NCBI GenBank assembly: GCA_003094555.1
Contig: NATW01000133.1
Span: 1 to 42,723, forward strand
From: a gamma proteobacterium symbiont of Ctena orbiculata
Lineage (GTDB): Bacteria > Pseudomonadota > Gammaproteobacteria > Chromatiales > Chromatiaceae
Direction of reading: 5' to 3'
Length of the DNA: 42,723 nucleotides
Shown: positions 33,977 to 40,591 of the stretch, one piece after another
Numbering within the stretch: position 1 is the stretch's first letter
Layout: the number at the start of each line of letters is the position of its first letter
Notes under the pieces: model-generated
Seen by the model: the letters and a program-made list of their open reading frames with translations, nothing else
Told to the model about the DNA's origin: nothing
Databases searched by the model: none
Program-made: the position numbers and the translations under genes

Positions 33977-34312
33977 GACAATGTTCCTTTATTGGTATAT
34001 GTGGCAGTCCAGCGTGCGAATATACATGTTGGATAGGGATGATTATTAAAGTGAATGGCCGCTTCGTCAACCTATCTTGTGCGTGGCAGTGAGGGATGTG
34101 TCTTGGATCGATATCAGTTGTCTGTTTTGGCCATAGGGGCTGACTGTGTAATAAGTCAGCGGGATAGTGGTTTTTTGGCTCTCTCGCCGAGAAGCCGGTT
34201 GGCCTTTTTGGTTTAAAGATTTAACGAATATTAACGATGCGCTGGTGGAATAACCACGATGTCAGGGCGCCTATCAGGAGCCCTGACACGGGGTATGTAC
34301 AATTCTAACCTG
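33977..34312. other. 336-bp intergenic region with a direct repeat
   Basis: It lies upstream of the two DUF4398 lipoproteins and downstream of the DUF3501 gene. It contains TTAACGA twice (34221-34227 and 34231-34237), in phase at 10 bp, and a 9-bp hairpin at 34260-34288. I found no gene and no confident promoter. Confidence 0.5.
34260..34288 (-). terminator. Hairpin after the rubrerythrin operon
   Basis: TGTCAGGGC (34260-34268) pairs with GCCCTGACA (34280-34288) across an 11-base loop, 24 bp past the DUF3501 stop. There is no U-run after it in the minus direction. Confidence 0.5.
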
Positions 34313-34897
34313 TCAATGAAGATCGTTTATCAACGACTCCCGGATATTGGCTTCAATGGTGTCGACCGAATAGTTGTAGTTGGGATGATCGATACCTGCG
34401 GCTAGGGCTGAACCGCTCTTCAGGGCATTGATCATAGGCTGGGTCAGTTCAAAGCGGAGAAAATGCACTGCTGATGTTTTGTCTTCAGTGCTGCGTTCCA
34501 GGTCCTCGTTGGCGATGGGCCTGACTTTGCCAAAATCGGCGACCTGCACCCAGATGGCCTGCTCGATACCGATCAGCTTGGCCAGTGCCTCCTTGCGTTC
34601 GTCCACATCGTGATACTCCATCATGAAAGTCGCTTTCCAGTTCATACCGTCCGGAATCAATGGGTTGTAGACGTCGAGCTCATCCTGGATGCCTTGCTGT
34701 TCAAATATCCGCTCGATCCGCAACATCTCCTGAATCTGATACTGCATGGTCAGTTCATCCTCGAAATAGAGGGCGGCATTCGGACCGATGGCAAGGCGGC
34801 GATTCTTCTTATGATCTATCACCTTGGCCCTGAATTCCTGGCGAATCCGTGCGTACTCCTCGAGGCTGTAGAGGTCGCTGTGTGAAAGGTGGGTCAT
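34313..34897 (-). CDS. DUF3501 family protein
   Basis: This 194-residue cytoplasmic protein is recognisable as DUF3501 (SLEEYARIRQEFRAKVI, LGPNAALYFEDELTMQYQ-like stretch, MLRIERIFEQQGI, WKATFMMEY, VRPIANEDLERSTEDKTSAV). No catalytic motif is evident. It often travels with rubrerythrin and an HdrD/GlpC-like Fe-S protein, as here, which suggests a role in the same peroxide/iron function. AGGAGAG lies 4 bases before the ATG. It is last in the minus-strand operon. Confidence 0.85.
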   Translation of the reverse strand: MTHLSHSDLYSLEEYARIRQEFRAKVIDHKKNRRLAIGPNAALYFEDELTMQYQIQEMLRIERIFEQQGIQDELDVYNPLIPDGMNWKATFMMEYHDVDERKEALAKLIGIEQAIWVQVADFGKVRPIANEDLERSTEDKTSAVHFLRFELTQPMINALKSGSALAAGIDHPNYNYSVDTIEANIRESLINDLH

Positions 34898-34975
34898 TGA
34901 TCTCTCCTAATATAATTCTCAATATCGCAACTGGCCATATTTCCAACGCTGGCGGGCTTTGATCGGTCTTTTCCC

Positions 34976-35263
34976 TTATTCGTGAGCAATGGGCTTGTCA
35001 GTGAAGAGGTAGTCTTTCAACTCTTTGTCGAAGCTGGGGTCTTTGCGTCTGATCCACTCCAGTACCATGGCAGCGTGCTCTTTCTCCTCATCTCTGTTAT
35101 GGGCGAGGATGGCCCGAAGATTTGCATCGCTACAGGCATCCACCCGTTGGTTATACCAGTCGACCGCCTCGAGTTCCTCCATCAGTGAAACAATCGCCCG
35201 ATGCATGTCACGGGTATCGTCGCTCAGTTGTTCAATGGGTTCATGGTAGCCTTCGTTCGACAT
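34976..35263 (-). CDS. Encapsulated-ferritin (EncFtn) family protein without a cargo tag
   Basis: This 95-residue two-helix protein strongly resembles EncFtn (MHRAIVSLMEELEAVDWYNQR, split by D35; AILAHNRDEEKEHAAMVLEW). The ferroxidase residues are in helix 1 (E30, E32) and the ExxH pair E60/H63 in helix 2. Family members form ring decamers that oxidise Fe(II) at subunit interfaces and are normally packed into encapsulin shells by a C-terminal targeting peptide. Here the chain ends soon after helix 2 (LFTDKPIAHE) with no such peptide, and no encapsulin gene is in the window. AAGGAG lies 6 bases before the ATG. It sits 20 bp after the Fe-S protein gene in the rubrerythrin operon. Confidence 0.88.
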   Translation of the reverse strand: MSNEGYHEPIEQLSDDTRDMHRAIVSLMEELEAVDWYNQRVDACSDANLRAILAHNRDEEKEHAAMVLEWIRRKDPSFDKELKDYLFTDKPIAHE

Positions 35264-35283
35264 GTTCTGCTCCTTCTCAGTTT

Positions 35284-36627
35284 TTAAAGACCGTATGCGA
35301 GGCGCAACAGACTGATCGGATGTTCCGGAACACTACCGTCACGCAGGCCGTTTTCGATATGGTGGCCCGCCATCGGGCAGTCACTGCCGTAGTGGTCGGC
35401 CTCTGCCTGTTTGACCCGGTTGACCACCGGTTTGCCGATCTTCATCGCATGTTGATGAAATTCGCTCTTGACCGCATAGGTACCATCGTGGCCTGAACAG
35501 CGCTCGATGGCGCTGACCTGCGTATCCGGGATCAGACTGAGCAGCTCCTTGGTCTTTGCGCCGATATTCTGTACCCGCTGATGGCAGGCGGCATGATAGG
35601 CGACCTTGCCCAGCCCCTGACTGAAGTCGGTCTTCAGGAGGCCGTTTTTATGCCGGATCATCAGATATTCGAAGATATCGAAGATGGCATCCGCCACCTT
35701 TTTCACCGCCGGATCATCCGGGAACAGCAATGGCAGCTCCTGTTTGAACATCAATGCGCATGAGGGGACGGGCGCCACGATATCCCATCCGGCATCGACC
35801 AGTTTGGCCAGGACCGGGATATTGGCGTCTTTGGCTGCCTCCACGGCATCGAGATTACCCAGCTCCAGCTTTGGCATGCCGCAGCACTGCTCCTTTTCGG
35901 CAATGGTGACGGGGATGTCGTTGTGTTCGAAGACGGCAACCAGGTCCTCACCGACGTGGGGCTCGTTATAGTTGCCGTAGCAGGTGCTGAACAGGGCTAC
36001 CTTGCCTTTGGTGGCGCCGGCAGGTGTTCCCTCTGCAGCGCTGTTGATTCTCTCGGCCAGACGCTTGCGTAGCGGCTTGGCATGAAATTCGGGTAATTTC
36101 GCTTCGGGATGAACACCCAGCGAGTGATCGAGTATCTCGCGAAAATTCTTTGCCTGGTTAAAACGGTTCACAACCCCGGCAACCACAGGGATGCCTGCCA
36201 GTTTACCCAGGTTGTCGGTGCTGGTGAGGAGCCGGTCGCGAAGCTTCACATCACCTTTCTTATATTTGACGGCCTTGCCGCGCAGCATCAGGTGAGGAAA
36301 GTCGATGTTCCACTCATGGGGCGGCACGTAGGGGCACTTGGTCATGTAGCAGAGGTCGCAGAGATAGCAGTGATCGACTACCTGCCAATAGTCGTTTTTA
36401 TCGACCCCATCGACCTCCATGGTCTCCGACTCGTCCACCAGATCGAACAGGGTTGGAAAGCTTTGGCAGAGACTGACGCAGCGTCTGCACCCATGGCACA
36501 GATCAAATATCCGCTCCAGCTCAGCCATGAGCATCTCTTCGTTGTAATAGTCTGGGTTCTTCCAGTCGATTGGATGCCGTGTCGGGGCTTCCAGATTACC
36601 TTCTCTCTGGTTGCTGGGTGCTGCCAT
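35284..36627 (-). CDS. HdrD/GlpC-like iron-sulfur oxidoreductase
   Basis: This 447-residue protein carries an N-terminal pair of ferredoxin clusters (CHGCRRCVSLC near residues 44-54; CYLCDLCYMTKC near 87-98) and a C-terminal cysteine-rich CCG-type region (QCCGMPKLE, HAACHQRVQ, ERCSGHDG). This is the plan of heterodisulfide reductase subunit D and GlpC. It has no membrane segment, so it is likely a soluble electron carrier or reductase. With rubrerythrin upstream and EncFtn and DUF3501 downstream, it may feed electrons to rubrerythrin for peroxide reduction; this is inferred from context. I start at ATG 36627, which has AGGAG 8 bases upstream. A GTG at 36634-36636 overlaps that ribosome site and is unlikely. 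Confidence 0.9.
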   Translation of the reverse strand: MAAPSNQREGNLEAPTRHPIDWKNPDYYNEEMLMAELERIFDLCHGCRRCVSLCQSFPTLFDLVDESETMEVDGVDKNDYWQVVDHCYLCDLCYMTKCPYVPPHEWNIDFPHLMLRGKAVKYKKGDVKLRDRLLTSTDNLGKLAGIPVVAGVVNRFNQAKNFREILDHSLGVHPEAKLPEFHAKPLRKRLAERINSAAEGTPAGATKGKVALFSTCYGNYNEPHVGEDLVAVFEHNDIPVTIAEKEQCCGMPKLELGNLDAVEAAKDANIPVLAKLVDAGWDIVAPVPSCALMFKQELPLLFPDDPAVKKVADAIFDIFEYLMIRHKNGLLKTDFSQGLGKVAYHAACHQRVQNIGAKTKELLSLIPDTQVSAIERCSGHDGTYAVKSEFHQHAMKIGKPVVNRVKQAEADHYGSDCPMAGHHIENGLRDGSVPEHPISLLRLAYGL

Positions 36628-36714
36628 TAGATTCACTCCTGATGGTGGCGTTGGGCGGCCCAGAGGCCGCCCATGGGTCTTCCTGAACCCTGGGCTCAGG
36701 TCTCTGGCTGGACA

Positions 36715-37131
36715 TCAATCCATTTCGTCCAATGCCTTTTGGTAACGGTTTGCATGGGAGCGTTCCGCCTTTGCCAGGGTCTCGAACCAGTCAGCAACCT
36801 CGTCGAATCCCTCGTCGCGGGCGGTCTTGGCCATACCGGGATACATATCGGTGTACTCATGGGTCTCCCCGGCGACGGCGGCCTTCAGGTTGTCACCGGT
36901 TGGGCCGATGGGCATGCCAGTGGCGGGATCGCCACACTGCTCCAGATATTCCAGATGTCCATGAGCGTGGCCGGTTTCACCTTCCGCGGTGGAGCGGAAC
37001 AGGGCGGCGACGTCGTTATAGCCCTCCACGTCGGCCTTGGAGGCGAAATAGAGATAGCGGCGATTAGCTTGGGATTCTCCGGCGAAAGCGTCTTTTAAAT
37101 TTTGCTCAGTCTGACTACCTTTGAGTTCCAT
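36715..37131 (-). CDS. Rubrerythrin (di-iron, without rubredoxin domain)
   Basis: This 138-residue ferritin-like protein has the di-iron ligand pattern of rubrerythrin: E19, E52 and H55 (EGETGH), E89 and E92 (GETHEY), E123 and H126 (AERSH). The usual C-terminal rubredoxin domain with two CxxC motifs is absent, so an external electron donor is needed; the HdrD/GlpC-like protein next in the operon is a candidate. Rubrerythrins reduce hydrogen peroxide to water in the cytoplasm. It is the first gene of the minus-strand operon, with GGAG upstream of the ATG and a regulatory palindrome 68 bp upstream. Confidence 0.92.
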   Translation of the reverse strand: MELKGSQTEQNLKDAFAGESQANRRYLYFASKADVEGYNDVAALFRSTAEGETGHAHGHLEYLEQCGDPATGMPIGPTGDNLKAAVAGETHEYTDMYPGMAKTARDEGFDEVADWFETLAKAERSHANRYQKALDEMD

Positions 37132-37198
37132 ATCTGGTTCTCCAAAATGATGGTTTATTGTGGAAAGAAACGTCGAGCCGCGGGGCCCTTCGCAGTTG

Positions 37199-37215
37199 TT
37201 TAGAATAATTATAAA
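37199..37215. promoter_or_regulatory. Irr/PerR-type box before the rubrerythrin operon
   Basis: TTTAGAATAATTATAAA differs from a perfect palindrome by one base in one arm, and from the box at 38037-38053 only at that base and the centre. A TATAAT on the minus strand falls inside it, so a bound repressor would block the rubrerythrin promoter. The Fur-family regulator encoded just beyond is the likely binder. Confidence 0.65.
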
Positions 37216-37443
37216 ATTAATTGGAATCGAGCGGTCTTTTCAATGATGTTGATAGGCGTTGCCTAAGAATCACAGAGTTGGTATCCGGGTGTGATTCTGG
37301 TGGCCTCAAAATTGATTCCCCAGCCGTTAGCCCCCTATATATGCAAGCCGAGCGTACCTATTGGTAAGTAACGTGCCTGTTTAACTGACATTTATTGGAT
37401 TTTGGGCTTGGCAAGATAGAGGGTGTATACATATACTCTAGCG

Positions 37444-37881
37444 ATGAGCGCAAACTTCACCAGCCCGTCAAAGAACCGAGACCCTATCAAACAGCGTCTC
37501 ATCGATAGCGGCATCAATCTGACCAGGCAGCGGGGAATCATCGCCAACACCCTGTTTGCACGCAATCAACACGTGACGGCCGAGCAGTTGTACGAAATGC
37601 TGAATCAGACTGGTGCCAGGGTTTCCAAAGCCACGGTCTACAATACCCTGGGGCTGTTTGTCAGGAAAGGGCTGGTACGCGAGATCTTCATCGATGCGAG
37701 CCGCACCTTCTACGACTCCAATAACAGCCATCACCACCATTTCTACAATGTGGACACCGGGGATCTTATCGACGTCAAAGATCGTCTGGCACACCACTTC
37801 GTCGATCAGGAACTCCCCGAGGGTACGGCCATGGATGTGGTCGATCTGGTGATTCGGGTAAAGAACAACACCTCTGCTTAG
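37444..37881 (+). CDS. Fur-family regulator, Irr/PerR-like
   Basis: This 145-residue Fur-family repressor has a winged helix (LTRQRGIIANTLF, VTAEQLYEML, VSKATVYNTLGLFV) and a dimerisation domain with four consecutive histidines (96-99) in HHHHFYNVDTGDLIDV. That run resembles Irr, the haem- and iron-responsive branch. It contains no cysteine at all, so the structural Cys4 zinc site of Fur and PerR is missing. It is divergent from the rubrerythrin operon and upstream of cytochrome c peroxidase, both preceded by the same palindrome. I start at ATG 37444; a GTG at 37423 would add 7 residues. A short inverted repeat GTATA-CA-TATAC (37425-37436) just before the ATG may serve autoregulation. Confidence 0.9.
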   Translation: MSANFTSPSKNRDPIKQRLIDSGINLTRQRGIIANTLFARNQHVTAEQLYEMLNQTGARVSKATVYNTLGLFVRKGLVREIFIDASRTFYDSNNSHHHHFYNVDTGDLIDVKDRLAHHFVDQELPEGTAMDVVDLVIRVKNNTSA

Positions 37882-38240
37882 GTCCTTAACCGGATACTTC
37901 ACTATTATTCCGCCCTATCCCGGGCTACCAGCCCGCACACGCTAAACTGCCTCGCCACTCACCGGGGTTTAAGCTGACAGACCGGCCGCAACAATTTTCT
38001 TTTCTCCATTGAGTGGATGTTGATCCACGTCAATGTTTTAGAATTATTCTAAATCTAATATAAACCCGACTCGAATCAGGGTATTTGGTCTGGCCCGGGA
38101 TATCTGGGTGCAGAGTGAGAGTTGATAAAACCGAATCGATACCCTATCGAGTGGCCTCATTCTCGCACATACAACAGGCGTGGGGTGTCGCCACGTAAGA
38201 GGATGGCTTTACCAGTGCTTCAACTATTGGGTAACAGGAC
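37882..38240. other. 359-bp intergenic region upstream of cytochrome c peroxidase
   Basis: It has no convincing gene. It holds the palindromic box at 38037-38053 and, just after it, a TATAAA (38059-38064) that could be a -10 for the peroxidase gene, leaving a leader of about 170 bases. A minus-strand frame at 38144-38347 lacks support. Confidence 0.5.
38037..38053. promoter_or_regulatory. Irr/PerR-type box before cytochrome c peroxidase
   Basis: TTTAGAATTATTCTAAA is a perfect inverted repeat with 8-bp arms around one central base. It matches the Irr-type iron control element TTTAGAA-N3-TTCTAAA as I recall it, and matches the box before rubrerythrin at 15 of 17 positions. It lies just upstream of a TATAAA and would control the peroxidase gene. 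Confidence 0.7.
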
Positions 38241-39230
38241 ATGATACGTAAACAAATTGCTACATTTTCACTCATGCTGGGACTATCAACCGCGCTTTTC
38301 GCTATGGATGAGCCCATAAAGCCGATCAAGCCGGTACAGAATATCAACCTGGGTCAGGTCGAACTGGGCAAGAAGCTCTACTTCGATCCCCGTCTGTCCA
38401 AGTCTGGATTCATCTCCTGCAACTCCTGCCACAATCTCAGCATGGGCGGTACCGACAACCTGAAAACCTCTATCGGCCACAACTGGCAGCAGGGTCCCAT
38501 CAATGCGCCGACGGTGCTCAATTCCAGTCTCAATGTCGCCCAGTTTTGGGATGGCAGGGCGGCCGATCTCAAGGCGCAGGCGGGTGGGCCTATTGCCAAT
38601 CCTGGTGAGATGGCATTTACCCATACCCTGGCTATCGATGTGCTGACCTCGATACCTGAGTATGTAATGGAGTTCAAGCAGGTCTTCGGTACCGATAAGA
38701 TCACCATCGACGAGGTCACCCAGGCCATCGCCGAGTTTGAGAAGACCCTGGTAACGCCAAACTCGCGCTTTGATAAATGGCTGCTAGGGGATAAACAGGC
38801 CCTCACACAGGATGAGATGGCCGGTTACAAGCTGTTCAAAGAGAGCGGCTGTGTGAGCTGTCACAATGGTGAGGCGGTTGGCGGTAACTCGTTCCAGAAG
38901 ATGGGTGTAGTGGAACCCTACAAGGCCAAGAGTCCGGCAGAGGGTTTGAGCGCCGTAACCGGTAAGGATGCGGATCGCTTCAAGTTCAAGGTGCCAACCC
39001 TGCGCAACGTTGAGATGACCTATCCCTATTTCCACGACGGCGAGGCGGAAACATTGACCGAGGCAGTGGATGTCATGGGCAGGTTGCAGCTGGGTAAGAA
39101 GTTCTCTGACCAGGAGAATGCCCAGATCGTCGCCTTCCTGAAGAGCCTGACCGGTGATCAGCCAGCGTTCCTGATGCCGATCCTGCCGCCCTCCACCGAC
39201 AAGACACCGGTACCCAAACCCTTCGATTGA
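38241..39230 (+). CDS. ccpA: Di-haem cytochrome c peroxidase
   Basis: This 329-residue periplasmic enzyme has a signal peptide (about 1-21), then two c-type haem sites: C60-N-S-C63-H64 (peroxidatic domain) and C204-V-S-C207-H208 (electron-transfer domain). Typical stretches are LGKKLYFDPRLS, SCNSCHNL, PTVLNSS, FWDGRA, FKVPTLRNVEMTYPYFHDG. It reduces hydrogen peroxide to water with electrons from cytochrome c. The preceding palindromic box and the nearby Irr-like regulator point to peroxide or iron control shared with the rubrerythrin operon. AGGA lies close before the ATG. Its end faces glucokinase across a GC-rich hairpin. Confidence 0.95.
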   Translation: MIRKQIATFSLMLGLSTALFAMDEPIKPIKPVQNINLGQVELGKKLYFDPRLSKSGFISCNSCHNLSMGGTDNLKTSIGHNWQQGPINAPTVLNSSLNVAQFWDGRAADLKAQAGGPIANPGEMAFTHTLAIDVLTSIPEYVMEFKQVFGTDKITIDEVTQAIAEFEKTLVTPNSRFDKWLLGDKQALTQDEMAGYKLFKESGCVSCHNGEAVGGNSFQKMGVVEPYKAKSPAEGLSAVTGKDADRFKFKVPTLRNVEMTYPYFHDGEAETLTEAVDVMGRLQLGKKFSDQENAQIVAFLKSLTGDQPAFLMPILPPSTDKTPVPKPFD

Positions 39231-39288
39231 TCAGACAGATCTCGCCATGGTTGTGAGCATGGTTTTGAGAGATGACTGTTTCACCTGC

Positions 39289-39310
39289 CACCCCCCTTCT
39301 CGGGGGGGTG
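39289..39310. terminator. GC-rich hairpin between convergent genes
   Basis: CACCCCCC (39289-39296) pairs with GGGGGGTG (39303-39310) around a 6-base loop, between the convergent peroxidase and glucokinase genes. No U-run is present on either side. Confidence 0.55.
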
Positions 39311-39385
39311 AACTGGTTTCTGCGCACTATCCCATTCAATGTGCCTGCATAGGCGTACCCAGTCTCTACCCCTGCCCGATATGGA

Positions 39386-40369
39386 CTACCCCAGCATGGC
39401 GTAGTTCGCTGCTCCATAGAGGGCGGCTTTGTCATTGAGGATGACCTGCACCGGCATGCTCAGCATGATTTTCCGCATCGGCCCCTTGGCGAGGAAAGCC
39501 TGCATGAAGATGCCCTCTTGCAGAATAGGCAGGATTTGCGGGGCGATGCCACCGCCCAGATAGACACCGCCCGTGGCCATGATCTTCAGGGCATGGTTTC
39601 CCGCTTCCCTGGCGTAAAGCCGGGTGAACAGCTCGAGGGACTCCCGGCACAGGGGGTCCCTCGATTCGAGGCCTGTGCTGGAGATGGCCTGGGCCTTCCC
39701 AAGTTTGTCCATCTGCCCTTGCAGCCAGGCGGGTGTCACTCTATCCCGGTAGTTGCTCAGGTAGTCATAGATGGCCTCGAGACCTGGACCGGAGACCAGG
39801 TTTTCCCAGCTGACATGCCCATGTTGATTCTGCAAGGTCTGAAAGAGTCCGAATTCCAGGTCAGTGGCTGGACTGAAGTCGCTATGTCCCCCTTCCGAGG
39901 GAAAGGGGTGGTATCTCTCTCCGTCCCAGTAGAGACCCGCCTCTCCCAGGCCGGTGCCGGCCGCAATGATAGAGCGATTTCCCTCGGCCCTCTCGGCACC
40001 GGGGCTGAGGGTGAAAAAGTCCTTATCCTCAAGTAGCGGTATACCCCAGGCATTCGCTTCCAGGTCGTTGATCAGCCGGGTCTGCTGGAATCCGAACTGC
40101 TCATTGATCCGTCTTGCTGATACGCGCCAAGGTAGATTGGTGGTTTCGCAGACCTGATCGATAACCGGCCCGGCTATGCCGAAGCAGACACGCTCGATCA
40201 CCCGGGTGGAGGGGTGGGTCAAAAACCGATGCAACACCGCCTCGATAGAGTCGTAGGATTGACTGGGATAGGTCTCAGTCAGGAGCAGTTCGAGCTGTGA
40301 CTCAACGTTCGCTTGATAGAGTGCGAGTCGGGTGTTGGTGCCGCCGATATCACCGGCCAGTATCTGCAT
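39386..40369 (-). CDS. glk: Glucokinase
   Basis: This 327-residue enzyme phosphorylates glucose with ATP in the cytoplasm. It has the phosphate-binding DIGGTN (7-12), CFGIAGPV, catalytic D102 in LINDLEANAWG, AAGTGLGEAGL (136-145) and the glucose-contacting EGGH (159-162), and ends with ALYGAANYAM, all as in bacterial Glk. Length is normal for the family. GAGG precedes the ATG by about 6 bases. It is transcribed alone, divergent from the phospholipase gene. Confidence 0.95.
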   Translation of the reverse strand: MQILAGDIGGTNTRLALYQANVESQLELLLTETYPSQSYDSIEAVLHRFLTHPSTRVIERVCFGIAGPVIDQVCETTNLPWRVSARRINEQFGFQQTRLINDLEANAWGIPLLEDKDFFTLSPGAERAEGNRSIIAAGTGLGEAGLYWDGERYHPFPSEGGHSDFSPATDLEFGLFQTLQNQHGHVSWENLVSGPGLEAIYDYLSNYRDRVTPAWLQGQMDKLGKAQAISSTGLESRDPLCRESLELFTRLYAREAGNHALKIMATGGVYLGGGIAPQILPILQEGIFMQAFLAKGPMRKIMLSMPVQVILNDKAALYGAANYAMLG

Positions 40370-40591
40370 CTACTACCTCTTGATTGATTGGATGGTGACT
40401 GAAAAGTCCCTAATCCTGCATCAATTCTATATAAATTGGTAACAAATCGCCCCTGGTCGGTTGCCTGTTTCATGGATCTGTATATGCAGGGGGTTTATTC
40501 TTGTTGTTGACAAACTGGATCAATAATACTCGACCGGTTGTATCAGATGGCATGGATCTGGTGCATGAGGTGTACTCATGAAGAGTCAGGA

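Noticed and set aside
34177-34209. Hairpin and T-run at 34177-34209 as a plus-strand terminator
   Set aside because: No plus-strand gene ends nearby and the stem has a bulge; likely chance.
40501-40529. TTGACA at 40507 as a promoter for the phospholipase gene
   Set aside because: No -10 at acceptable spacing from the TTGACA; TTGTTG with TAATAC at 17 bp is an alternative but weak.
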